In this document: positions 54,873 through 62,701 of the stretch, in pieces
How positions within the stretch are numbered: the first letter of the stretch is position 1
Layout of the letters: every line of letters begins with the position of its first letter
Assembly (NCBI RefSeq): GCF_900104155.1
Contig: NZ_FMYB01000006.1
Coordinates: 75,014-139,013 of the forward strand
Source: Butyrivibrio sp. INlla16
GTDB taxonomy: Bacteria > Bacillota > Clostridia > Lachnospirales > Lachnospiraceae
Direction of reading: 5' to 3'
Length of the DNA: 64,000 bases
Translations under genes and position numbers: made by a program
The notes under the pieces: generated by a model
What the model saw: only the letters and a program-made list of their open reading frames with translations
Databases searched by the model: none
What the model was told of the DNA's origin: nothing

Positions 54873-55112
54873 TTATTTTGAGCCCGATACCTTGTAGGAT
54901 TTATGGAGCTGCAAATTTTCGCAATCAGGCGGAGAATTCATAAGCGAATCGTTCCTTACCTTACAGGCTGCATTCCTGCAATCCCTGCATCTATAGCCTG
55001 AATGATTGGAATACATTTTCTTACATTCAAGCGAACAGAAAGCATGGTTACTCTCCCTTGCTATGAAAAATCTTCCACAATTCATGCATATATTTCTAAC
55101 ATTGTGCGCCAT
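54873..55112 (-). CDS. Small cysteine-rich (zinc-ribbon-like) protein
   Basis: 79 residues from the ATG at 55112 (GTAAGGG upstream). Eight cysteines in pairs: CMNC near 8, CSLEC near 28, CRDC near 43, then one each near 50 and 65, suggesting one or two zinc sites. The N-terminal half (ICMNCGRFFIARESNHAFCSLECKK) looks like a treble-clef/zinc-ribbon module. No clear partner; monocistronic. Could bind nucleic acid or protein. Function not assigned. Confidence 0.65.
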   Translation of the reverse strand: MAHNVRNICMNCGRFFIARESNHAFCSLECKKMYSNHSGYRCRDCRNAACKVRNDSLMNSPPDCENLQLHKSYKVSGSK

Positions 55113-55210
55113 ATCGTTACCCTTACTTTCACAACTGGGTATACTTCCAATATAATTATACGATATATGGCGCAGCAATTCTCGAAATTTAGAGATATTT
55201 TAGAAAAAAT

Positions 55211-55242
55211 TAAGGAGTGATGCGGATTATCATCACTCCTTA
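55211..55242 (-). terminator. Terminator of rpe
   Basis: TAAGGAGTGATG (55242-55231 on the minus strand) pairs with CATCACTCCTTA (55222-55211), followed by ATTTTTTC. A twelve-pair stem just after the rpe stop. Confidence 0.87.
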
Positions 55243-55247
55243 AAAGC

Positions 55248-55904
55248 TCATACTATTTCAAATTCTGCCATTAAACTTCTTACATTTTCCTGAATATCAC
55301 CATTAAATACTGCAGATCCGGCTACAATTACATTTGCACCTGCTTTCAGCGGTACATTAATATTATTCATTGTGACTCCGCCATCTATTTCAACATCTAC
55401 AGATAACCCTTTTTCTTTAATCAGATCCCTTGCTTCTCGTATTTTATCAGTACATTCATCTATATACTTTTGTCCGCCAAATCCGGGCTCAACCGTCATG
55501 ACAAGCAGCATATCAATATGTTCGATGTAAGATTTTACTGCTTCTACCGGTGTCTTGGGCTTTATTGCAAGACCTGCTTTTTTTCCGAGACTATGAATCT
55601 TATCTATTACTTCTCTGGGATCAGATGCTGCCTCAACATGGAAAGTTATAATATCTGCCCCTGCTTCGGCAAATTGTTCTATATAACGAATAGGCTCTTC
55701 TATCATAAGATGAACGTCATAGACCTGATTTGAAGCCTTCCTGATAGATTTAAGAACAGGTAATCCAAAGGATATTGACGGCACAAACAATCCGTCCATT
55801 ACATCGAAGTGAAGGTACTGTGCGCCTGCTGCCTCAGTTTCCTTTATCTGCTCTCCAAGTATTGTAAAATCCGCCGACAAAATAGATGGTGCAAGAATAT
55901 TCAT
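55248..55904 (-). CDS. rpe: Ribulose-phosphate 3-epimerase
   Basis: 218 residues from the ATG at 55904; AAGGA lies about 13 bases upstream. TIM barrel with LAPSILSADF at the N-terminus, HFDVMDGLFVPSISFG (metal ligands His and Asp), DVHLMI, MTVEPGFGGQKY and VEIDGGVTMNN. Interconverts ribulose-5-P and xylulose-5-P. It follows the split transketolase genes after a hairpin and completes the pentose route that starts with the kinase and AraD: AraD makes xylulose-5-P, which transketolase uses. Confidence 0.95.
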   Translation of the reverse strand: MNILAPSILSADFTILGEQIKETEAAGAQYLHFDVMDGLFVPSISFGLPVLKSIRKASNQVYDVHLMIEEPIRYIEQFAEAGADIITFHVEAASDPREVIDKIHSLGKKAGLAIKPKTPVEAVKSYIEHIDMLLVMTVEPGFGGQKYIDECTDKIREARDLIKEKGLSVDVEIDGGVTMNNINVPLKAGANVIVAGSAVFNGDIQENVRSLMAEFEIV

Positions 55905-55934
55905 GATAGGTGTATTTCCTTCCAAACAAAATAA

Positions 55935-55969
55935 TAACAGCCCACATATATCATATATGCAGGCTGTTA
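55935..55969 (-). terminator. Intercistronic terminator between transketolase and rpe
   Basis: TAACAGCC and GGCTGTTA arms (55969-55962, 55942-55935) plus inner ATATA/TATAT pairing, followed by TTATTTTGTTT on the minus strand. It may lower rpe expression in the operon. Confidence 0.7.
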
Positions 55970-55988
55970 GTCAAATCTCAAATCAGTA

Positions 55989-56930
55989 TTACTTCAAGAA
56001 TTCTTTTACTGAGTTATATACGCCCTCACCATCAAGGCCGTACTTCTTAACAAGATCTCCTGCAGAACCTGACTCGCCGTACTTATCCTGCATACCGATC
56101 TTCTTAACTACTGTAGGACACTCTTCTGAAAGAACATCACATACTGCAGATCCAAGACCGCCGATTACAGAGTGCTCCTCAACAGTTACGACCTTGCCTG
56201 TCTTCTTTGCAGTAGCAACAACAAGCTCTCTGTCGATAGGCTTGATTGTGCAGATGTTAATAACCTCTGCGCTGATGCCGTCTACTGCGAGCTTCTCAGC
56301 TGCTTCAAGAGCTGAACCTACGCCAATACCTGTAGCGATAATGCTGACATCTGTTCCCTCGCGAAGAACAGTTCCCTTACCAAGCTCAAACTTGTAATCA
56401 GGTCTGTCATTAACGATGGGGCAAGCTGCACGTCCGAAACGGATGTAAACAGGGCCCTCGTGCTCAGCTGCTGCACGTACACAAGCTCTTGCCTCGATAT
56501 CATCTGCAGGGCACATAACTACCATGCCGGGGATTGTGCGCATAAGAGCAAGGTCCTCGTTACACTGGTGGCTAGCACCGTCTTCACCTACTGTAATTCC
56601 AGCATGTGTTCCGCCGATCTTAACGTTGAGATGAGGATATCCTACTGAATTACGAACCTGCTCATAAGCACGTCCTGTTGCAAACATAGCAAATGTGCTG
56701 ACAAAAGGAATCTTACCTGTTGTAGCAAGTCCTGCTGCAATGCCCATCATGTTGCACTCTGCGATACCGCAGTCGATGTGACGATCCGGGAATTCCTTCT
56801 TGAACCAGCCTGTTCTTGTTGCTGCTGCAAGGTCTGCGTCAAGTACTACTACTTTGTCGTTAACCTTTGCAAGCTCTATAAGTTCTTTACCATAGCTGTC
56901 TCTGGTAGCTATCTTCTTAACTTCGCTCAT
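55989..56930 (-). CDS. Transketolase, C-terminal subunit
   Basis: 313 residues from the ATG at 56930 with GGAGGTTAAA upstream. Carries the pyrimidine-binding and C-terminal domains: RDSYGKELIELA, FVSTFAMFATGRAYEQVRNS near 75, the catalytic-region GITVGEDGASHQCNEDL near 115, and TVEEHSVIGGLG near 255. It works as a heteromer with the N-terminal subunit encoded 17 bp upstream. Split transketolases are common in Clostridia and archaea. Moves two-carbon units between pentose and other sugar phosphates. Confidence 0.94.
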   Translation of the reverse strand: MSEVKKIATRDSYGKELIELAKVNDKVVVLDADLAAATRTGWFKKEFPDRHIDCGIAECNMMGIAAGLATTGKIPFVSTFAMFATGRAYEQVRNSVGYPHLNVKIGGTHAGITVGEDGASHQCNEDLALMRTIPGMVVMCPADDIEARACVRAAAEHEGPVYIRFGRAACPIVNDRPDYKFELGKGTVLREGTDVSIIATGIGVGSALEAAEKLAVDGISAEVINICTIKPIDRELVVATAKKTGKVVTVEEHSVIGGLGSAVCDVLSEECPTVVKKIGMQDKYGESGSAGDLVKKYGLDGEGVYNSVKEFLK

Positions 56931-56947
56931 TTTAACCTCCAAATCTA

Positions 56948-57781
56948 TTATGCTTCTAATGCTTCGCCGATCTTATTAAGATCTTCCATAGCCTTAGCAT
57001 ACTCTTCATCATTAGGTGCTACACCGTGCCATGAAACCTGGTTCTCCATGAAGGATACGCCCTTACCCTTTATAGAGTGTGCAATAATTGCTGTGGGCTG
57101 TCCCTTGGTCTCTCTAGCCTCCTTGAAGGCTGCTCTTATGGCATCAAAATCGTGTGCATCAATATTGATTACATGGAAGTTAAATGCTTCGAACTTCTTA
57201 TCAATAGGATAAGGTGAGCAAACTTCATCTACAGGTCCGTCAATCTGAAGACCGTTGTTATCTACAATAACAACAAGGTTGTCAAGCTTACGGAAGCCGG
57301 CAAACATAGCTGCCTCCCAAATCTGACCCTCTTCAATCTCACCATCGCCGCAAAGTGCGTATGTTCTGTAGTCTTTATTATCAAGCTTTGCAGAAAGTGC
57401 CATACCACAAGCAACTGAAACACCCTGTCCAAGTGAACCTGATGACATATCAAGTCCGGGAAGGTACTGCATGCTGGGATGTCCCTGAAGTCTTGAACCA
57501 AGCTTACGAAGAGTCTTAAGCTCCTCAACGGGGAAATATCCACGCTGAGCCATTACTGAATAAAGGCCGGGTGCTGTGTGTCCCTTGGAAAGCACGAAAC
57601 GATCACGATTCTCTGCCTTAGGATCCTTGGGATCAATATTCATCTCCTCAAAATACAGATATGTGTAGATATCTGCTGCTGACAGTGATCCGCCCGGGTG
57701 TCCTGCACCTGCTGCGTGAACCGCTGTGACTATGCCCTTACGGACTTCATTTGCAATTTTCTGCAATTCTTTGTTCGTCAT
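56948..57781 (-). CDS. Transketolase, N-terminal (ThDP-binding) subunit
   Basis: 277 residues. Thiamine-diphosphate motif GDGEIEEGQIWEAAMFAGFRKLDNLVVIVDNN (starts near 147), HPGGSLSAADIYTYLYF near 27 and SKGHTAPGLYSVMA near 62. GGAGGAATT precedes the ATG. Forms the catalytic pair with the next gene. It lies 225 bp after araD, a gap holding repeat H and a leader with GCACGC/GCGTGC arms (57816-57844), so it may have extra control points. Confidence 0.95.
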   Translation of the reverse strand: MTNKELQKIANEVRKGIVTAVHAAGAGHPGGSLSAADIYTYLYFEEMNIDPKDPKAENRDRFVLSKGHTAPGLYSVMAQRGYFPVEELKTLRKLGSRLQGHPSMQYLPGLDMSSGSLGQGVSVACGMALSAKLDNKDYRTYALCGDGEIEEGQIWEAAMFAGFRKLDNLVVIVDNNGLQIDGPVDEVCSPYPIDKKFEAFNFHVINIDAHDFDAIRAAFKEARETKGQPTAIIAHSIKGKGVSFMENQVSWHGVAPNDEEYAKAMEDLNKIGEALEA

Positions 57782-57909
57782 AATTCCTCCACTTCCTTTA
57801 CTTCTGTCTCTCTTTGCACGCAGAACAGCTTTTTCTACGCGTGCAGTATAAATTTAGCACAATTCGCAATATGTGACTATTCTATTTTTGCGGTTTTTTT
57901 GCACTTTCT

Positions 57910-58005
57910 TGCCTTCCCCTTGTGGGGCGCAAATCGTCCGGGGGACGATTGTTCTGCGCCGACCGAAGCGGAGCGAAGACAAGGTGCCCGAAGGGCGGAT
58001 GAGGG
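57910..58005 (-). repeat. Interspersed hairpin repeat, copy H (long form)
   Basis: Reverse orientation: TTGCCTTCCCC, a long-form stem ATCGTCC-GGG-GGACGAT flanked by GCGC arms, then CCGAAGCGGAGCGAAG and stem-loop 1 GCCC-GAA-GGGC with GGATGAGGGG. The pairing partner bases differ from copies B-D yet still match. It begins one base after the araD stop. Confidence 0.9.
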
Positions 58006-58006
58006 G

Positions 58007-58705
58007 TCATCCCTGGCCATAATATGCATTCGCGCCATGTTTTCTGTAGTAGTGCTTATCCTGAAGCTCCTGAGGCGCGGGCTGTACTCTGGGATTAATA
58101 ACCTCGCATCTGTATGCCATCTTGGCAACTTCTTCTGTTACAACTGCGTTATGAACAGCTTCATGAGCATCCTTACCCCAGGAAAATACGCCGTGGTTCT
58201 TGCAAAGTACTGCGGGAACCGCCACCGGATCCTTGCCCATCGCCTCGAACTCGTTTACGATAAGGTGACCGGTGTTCTCCTCGTAGGCATCCTCAATCTC
58301 ATCCTTTGTAAGGCATCTTACGCAGGGTATCTCACCATAGAAATAATCCGCATGTGTTGTACCATAGCAGGGAATTGATCTTCCTGCCTGTGCCCAGCTT
58401 GTAGCATAAGAGGAATGTGTATGAACCACACCCCCAACCTCTTTAAATGCCTTATATATCTCCACATGTGTAGGTGTGTCTGAGGAGGGGTTGAGCTTTC
58501 CCTCAACCTTATTGCCGTTTAAGTCCATGACAACCATATCATCGGGAGTCATGGTCTCATAGTCAACTCCGCTGGGCTTTATTACGAATAGTCCAGACTC
58601 TCTGTCAATCTCACTGACATTTCCCCAGGTAAAAGTAACAAGGCCGTACTTTGGAAGCAGAATGTTTGCTTCGTAGACCTTCTTTTTAAGTTCTTCTAAC
58701 ATCAT
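58007..58705 (-). CDS. araD: L-ribulose-5-phosphate 4-epimerase
   Basis: 232 residues; the ATG at 58702, one codon in, is better spaced from GGAGATAA. Class II aldolase fold: [23 protein letters not shown] near 28, [10 protein letters not shown], zinc ligands in [10 protein letters not shown] near 95 and the later HEAVHNAV histidine near 172. Converts L-ribulose-5-P to D-xylulose-5-P, the last step of L-arabinose entry. It starts eight bases after the FGGY kinase stop. araA (isomerase) is not in the window. Confidence 0.95.
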   Translation of the reverse strand: MMLEELKKKVYEANILLPKYGLVTFTWGNVSEIDRESGLFVIKPSGVDYETMTPDDMVVMDLNGNKVEGKLNPSSDTPTHVEIYKAFKEVGGVVHTHSSYATSWAQAGRSIPCYGTTHADYFYGEIPCVRCLTKDEIEDAYEENTGHLIVNEFEAMGKDPVAVPAVLCKNHGVFSWGKDAHEAVHNAVVTEEVAKMAYRCEVINPRVQPAPQELQDKHYYRKHGANAYYGQG

Positions 58706-58713
58706 TTATCTCC

Positions 58714-60309
58714 TTACAGTAACTTATTAACTGCCGCTCTCTCGATCTCAAGTCCGGCCTTATAGTCTTCCATAAATTTATCGAAGCCCTTTACATCCTC
58801 AGCTACAGGCTCGCAGGTATCAACTTTTCCGCTCTTAAATACCTTGTTATTGAGGTACTGCTCAAGTGTCTCGCCATCTTCCTTATTAAGCATGAAGCCC
58901 GCAAGAATTGCCTGACCCCAAGGGCCGCCCTCTCCTGCCGTCTCCATAAGCTTGATCGGTGTGTCGAGCGCTGCTGCCATAACTCTGTCACCAACGCCTC
59001 TGATCTTGAAAAATCCACCCTGACCAAAGAAGAAATCAGCCTTGACGTTCTCTTCCTTCATAAGGATGTCGTTACCTACCTTAAGTGCACCGAGTGCAGT
59101 ATAAAGGTGTGTTCTCATGAAGTTTGCAAGATTCATCTTTGCATCAGGTCTTCTTACGAACAGCGGTCTTCCTTCGTTGAAGCCTGTGATGCTCTCACCT
59201 GAGAAGTAGTTATATGCAAGAAGTCCGCCGCAATCAGCATCTCCCTCCATAGCCTTTCTGTAAAGTGTGCCGTAAAGCTTGTCGTCATCAACGTCCGCTC
59301 CTATAGCTCCTGCAAACTCTCTGAAAAGACCTACATATGCGTTGAGGTCTGAAGTACAATTGTTGCAGTGAACCATTGCAACCTGCTCGCCACTGGGAGT
59401 GGTTACAAGATCAAGCTCCGGATATGCTTTTGAAAGGTCATGCTCAAGAACTACCATTGAGAATACAGAGGTTCCAGCTGAGATATTACCTGTTCTTACA
59501 CCAACAGAGTTTGTTGCAACCATACCTGTTCCTGCATCTCCCTCAGGAGGACATACCGGAATGCCTGCCTCAAGAGTACCTGTAGGATCAAGCTTCTTAG
59601 CACCTTCTGCGGTGAGCTTTCCTGCATCTGCTCCTGCGGGAAGTGATTTCGGAATAATATCACGAAGCTTGAAGCCAAAGCCCTTATCAGCGGCAAGTTT
59701 ATCAAACTGGCCTACCATTTTTTCGTTGTAATCGCATGTTGCTGAATCAATAGGGAACATTCCTGATGCATCACCCACTCCGAGAACCTTCTCTCCTGTG
59801 AGCTGCCAATGAATATATCCTGCAAGTGTCGTGAAGAATGTCACGTTCTTTACATGATCCTCTCCATTAAGCATTGCCTGATAGAGGTGAGCAATACTCC
59901 ATCTCTGAGGAATATGATATCCGAAAAGCTCTGTAAGTTCCTCGGAAGCCTGCTCGGTTATTGTGTTTCTCCAGGTTCTGAAAGGAACCAGAAGATTATC
60001 GTCTTTATCAAATGCCATGTATCCGTGCATCATTGCCGAAAAGCCCATGGCACCTACCTTTGTAAGCTTTTCGCCATACTGTTTCTCAACATCTTCGGTA
60101 AGCTTTTTATAGCAGTCCTGAAGTCCACCCCAGATATCATCAAGTGTATAAGTCCATATTCCGTTGTCCAGTCTGTTCTCCCATCCGTGAGAACCCTGCG
60201 CAATCGGGTTGTTATCCATATCGGTAAGAACCGCTTTGATTCTTGTGGAACCAAATTCTATTCCGAGTAATGTTTTTCCCTCAACAATAGCACTTTTTGC
60301 ATCTCCCAT
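58714..60309 (-). CDS. FGGY-family pentulose kinase, likely L-ribulokinase
   Basis: 531 residues. FGGY fold: N-terminal phosphate loop [16 protein letters not shown] (16-31), the adenosine/phosphate 2 region [26 protein letters not shown] near 258, and a C-terminal [14 protein letters not shown] near 470. AAAAGGAGAATAG precedes the ATG. By sequence it resembles the xylulokinase-like kinases of Lachnospiraceae; its place eight bases before araD argues for L-ribulose as the substrate. First gene of the arabinose/pentose operon that ends with rpe. Confidence 0.88.
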   Translation of the reverse strand: MGDAKSAIVEGKTLLGIEFGSTRIKAVLTDMDNNPIAQGSHGWENRLDNGIWTYTLDDIWGGLQDCYKKLTEDVEKQYGEKLTKVGAMGFSAMMHGYMAFDKDDNLLVPFRTWRNTITEQASEELTELFGYHIPQRWSIAHLYQAMLNGEDHVKNVTFFTTLAGYIHWQLTGEKVLGVGDASGMFPIDSATCDYNEKMVGQFDKLAADKGFGFKLRDIIPKSLPAGADAGKLTAEGAKKLDPTGTLEAGIPVCPPEGDAGTGMVATNSVGVRTGNISAGTSVFSMVVLEHDLSKAYPELDLVTTPSGEQVAMVHCNNCTSDLNAYVGLFREFAGAIGADVDDDKLYGTLYRKAMEGDADCGGLLAYNYFSGESITGFNEGRPLFVRRPDAKMNLANFMRTHLYTALGALKVGNDILMKEENVKADFFFGQGGFFKIRGVGDRVMAAALDTPIKLMETAGEGGPWGQAILAGFMLNKEDGETLEQYLNNKVFKSGKVDTCEPVAEDVKGFDKFMEDYKAGLEIERAAVNKLL

Positions 60310-60642
60310 AATTCTATTCTCCTTTTCCTTTTTTAAATCAGAAGATTCCTCTCCAAGATTTTATCATAGCCGCGATATTATACACGGTCAATGCTATTTG
60401 TGTAGGCATTTTGTACAACTTTCTGACGATTTATATGTACAACTTGTTTATTTTAATTCAAATTTCTTTAGCAAATAATAAAATAATCTGAGACTCAGTC
60501 CCCATGCCGTATGGCGTTTTTTGCATCCTTATTTAATAAATTCTTTATATTATCTAAATGTTATATTTATATCTATACGCTATGATGTTTGGCAGTAACG
60601 TAGTTACATCCGAAACTTAATCGTATTAAGGAGGAAATTCAA
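60310..60642. promoter_or_regulatory. Divergent control region of pentose operon and secreted-protein gene
   Basis: A minus-strand promoter TTGACC (60391-60386), 17 bp, TATGAT (60368-60363) precedes the kinase. AAGTTGTAC occurs twice as a direct repeat just upstream of it (60445-60437 and 60421-60413, 24 bp apart), the layout of AraC-type activator sites. The plus side toward 60643 is AT-rich with TATATT/TATATTT boxes but no unique promoter. Confidence 0.6.
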
Positions 60643-61203
60643 ATGAAGAAAATTGTTTCTTTCGCTTTAGCAGCAGTTATGGTTTGCGCTATGTCTATTT
60701 CCGTATGCGCAGCTCCCATGGCTCCCGGCAGATTACTTCCCGGTGAGTATACTAACAACGCAGTTCTTAGCGGACTCTGGCTTGAGACCAATGATTTCGT
60801 TCCCGTATCTTCAGGTGTAGGCGACTGCACTATCGAAGGTCAGGAGAAATCCGGCATGACAGCAGATTTATTCCATGTATTTCCTAATTATACAGGAACA
60901 GCTCAGTCTGTAGCTGCAGCACATGGTTCAACAATTGTTTGCGCTTTCGGCGTTAAGCTTCCGCCCCTTCTTTCTGGTGGCAGAGTAGTATTACATGTTA
61001 AAGATGGTTTTGATATGCCTTCAGATATCGTTGCTGTATCAATGCATGGTGAGAAGTTCAATACTATCGCTGTTGAGAAAGTTAACGACAGACAGATTGC
61101 ACTCAACCTTAAAGCTTCCGATAACCAGATCTATATCTTCCAGGGTGGCAACCTCGCAGCCGGAACAGAAGAGACATACAAGGATTGCCTTGGATGGAAA
61201 TAA
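60643..61203 (+). CDS. Secreted protein of unknown function
   Basis: 186 residues with a clear signal peptide (1-24, cleavage near VCAA). The mature part is beta-rich with no recognised motif (STIVCAFGVKLPPLLSGGRVVLHVKDGFDMPSDIVAVSMHGEKFN) and three cysteines in the mature region. TAAGGAGGAAATTCAA is an excellent ribosome site. It stands alone, divergent from the pentose operon, with a strong terminator. An exported, probably abundant protein; function not assigned. Confidence 0.82.
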   Translation: MKKIVSFALAAVMVCAMSISVCAAPMAPGRLLPGEYTNNAVLSGLWLETNDFVPVSSGVGDCTIEGQEKSGMTADLFHVFPNYTGTAQSVAAAHGSTIVCAFGVKLPPLLSGGRVVLHVKDGFDMPSDIVAVSMHGEKFNTIAVEKVNDRQIALNLKASDNQIYIFQGGNLAAGTEETYKDCLGWK

Positions 61204-61274
61204 GCTATATTAGGTAACTTAAGAATAATAAGAACCTAATTATCGGATGTGTAACTATGAATAAATCGTAAGAA

Positions 61275-61310
61275 AGGCTGTCGTACCGCTTTTGGTACGA
61301 CAGCCTTTTT
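61275..61310 (+). terminator. Terminator of the 60643 gene
   Basis: AGGCTGTCGTACC (61275-61287) and GGTACGACAGCCT (61294-61306) pair perfectly across a six-base loop, followed by TTTTT. Being symmetric, it also lies directly beyond the stop of the nuclease gene on the minus strand. Confidence 0.93.
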
Positions 61311-61314
61311 GGTC

Positions 61315-61776
61315 TCAATCCTCCATGGAATCTATATATCCCCTATCCCACAGCATAATCTTCAATTTCTTTGCAAGTTCCACAGCAGGTGCCGTGAAAT
61401 ATTGATTCGTCATCACTACTCCCACCATACAATCGTAATAATCACGGCCTGCGTAAACTTCCTGAACCGCCCTTACTCCGATGGGTTTATCATAGCACTT
61501 GCACTGCACGGCATAACTGATGCCGTCTTTTTCCGCAAGTATATCCGCTCCGAAATCTCCGCTACCTTTCGTAACTTCAACATCAATAAATCCGTGTGCT
61601 TTTAAAAGGTCCGCACAGTAATACTCAAAGTCATGTCCCTCAAGTTCATCCATCGGAAGAGGGCGATGCCTGCGTATTCGGATTATCAGCAGAAGGACGA
61701 GCAGGATTAGTAAGATTACGGCTATTAAAATCGATATAAGTATTATGTTATTATTTATGCTCAAAATGCCTCTCAT
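61315..61776 (-). CDS. Membrane-anchored Mrr-like restriction endonuclease-fold protein
   Basis: About 153 residues. An N-terminal span (about 8-31, IILISILIAVILLILLVLLLIIRIRR) is followed by an Mrr_cat domain: GHDFEYYCADLLKAHGF, then Asp in GSGDFGADILAE and QCK in YAVQCKCY (PD-(D/E)XK set with Q-x-K). Start is uncertain: ATG 61776 comes from repeat copy I, while TTG 61764 follows GAGAGG with good spacing. The nuclease domain would face the cytoplasm. Similar one-span Mrr proteins exist in Firmicutes with unknown targets. Confidence 0.82.
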   Translation of the reverse strand: MRGILSINNNIILISILIAVILLILLVLLLIIRIRRHRPLPMDELEGHDFEYYCADLLKAHGFIDVEVTKGSGDFGADILAEKDGISYAVQCKCYDKPIGVRAVQEVYAGRDYYDCMVGVVMTNQYFTAPAVELAKKLKIMLWDRGYIDSMED

Positions 61777-61810
61777 CCGCCCTTCGGGCACCTTCCCCAG
61801 TGGGGGAAGA
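61768..61810 (+). repeat. Interspersed hairpin repeat, copy I (short form)
   Basis: GCCTCTCATCC, stem-loop 1 GCCC-TTC-GGGC, stem-loop 2 CTTCCCC-AGT-GGGGGAAG. It lies over the 5' end of the nuclease gene. Confidence 0.9.
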
Positions 61811-61843
61811 CATTTTATTCTTCCATCCATTAGAATAATCTAT

Positions 61844-62701
61844 TTAATCCTCCAGGAGCGCCTTGTAGATCTCGCGCTTCCCGACTCCTCTGTCGGCAGC
61901 AACCTGCTTCATTGCATCCTTGTGGCTCATGCCTCCATTTTCATAGTAAGCCATGTGATCCTGAAGGCTCATCTTCGACCATTCCTGCCTCTGCTGCCTA
62001 TCCAGCTCATCCAGACTTATCCCTTCTATTACAAGAACATATTCCCCGCGGGGCTCATTTTCCTCATAATAAGTAACCGCACCTTCTATCGTGGTTGGCA
62101 TTATTTCCTCGAAACGTTTCGTTAGCTCCCTGCATACTGTGAGCTTCCTATTACCAAGTGCATCTCTTAAGTCATTAAGTGTTCCCCTTAAATGATGGGG
62201 TGCTTCATACATAATGATTGTTCTGTGCTCATCCCGAAGCTGCTCGAGAATTCGTCTTCGCTCCTTTTTGTCATCAAGTCCCGGCAAAAATCCTTCGAAT
62301 ACAAATCTTCTGGTGTTAAGGCCAGACAAGGTAAGCGCTGTAATGCAAGCCGCCGGTCCGGGAAGCGAGGTCACTGTAATTCCTGCCTCGTGGCACATGC
62401 GCACAAGAACTTCTCCGGGATCCGAAATTGCAGGCGTTCCCGCATCCGTTATGAGAGCAATATCCTTGCCCTCCTGCATCAGATGTATCAGATATTCTGC
62501 CTTTTCGACCTTATTATATTCGTGATAGCTCGTCATTTCCGTATGAATATCGAAATGATTGAGCAGTTTTATGCTGTTTCTGGTATCCTCTGCCGCAATA
62601 ATGTCGACACTGCGAAGTGTCTCAAGTACCCTCTCCGTAATGTCTCCAAGATTCCCTATGGGTGTTGCACAGAGGTATAACATGCCGGTTTTAGAATCCA
62701 T
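61844..62701 (-). CDS. rsmI: 16S rRNA (cytidine(1402)-2'-O)-methyltransferase
   Basis: 285 residues from the ATG at 62701, inside the end of trmN6. Tetrapyrrole-methylase fold: LYLCATPIGNLGDITERVLE at the N-terminus, AAEDTRNSIKLLNHF, ITDAGTPAISDPGE near 85 and SLPGPAACITALTLSGL near 115, with a C-terminal helix-rich domain (KDAMKQVAADRGVGKREIYKALL). Methylates the ribose of C1402 in the decoding centre. RicT-TrmN6-RsmI order matches Bacillus yaaT-yabB-yabC. Confidence 0.96.
   Translation of the reverse strand: MDSKTGMLYLCATPIGNLGDITERVLETLRSVDIIAAEDTRNSIKLLNHFDIHTEMTSYHEYNKVEKAEYLIHLMQEGKDIALITDAGTPAISDPGEVLVRMCHEAGITVTSLPGPAACITALTLSGLNTRRFVFEGFLPGLDDKKERRRILEQLRDEHRTIIMYEAPHHLRGTLNDLRDALGNRKLTVCRELTKRFEEIMPTTIEGAVTYYEENEPRGEYVLVIEGISLDELDRQQRQEWSKMSLQDHMAYYENGGMSHKDAMKQVAADRGVGKREIYKALLED

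Noticed and set aside
60495..60520. Terminator reading GCCGTATGGC plus T run
   Set aside because: The stem is only about five pairs with a wobble, and no plus-strand gene ends before it.
5257..61812. CRISPR array
   Set aside because: Repeats are palindromic, scattered over 56 kb in both directions and not separated by regular spacers; no cas genes.
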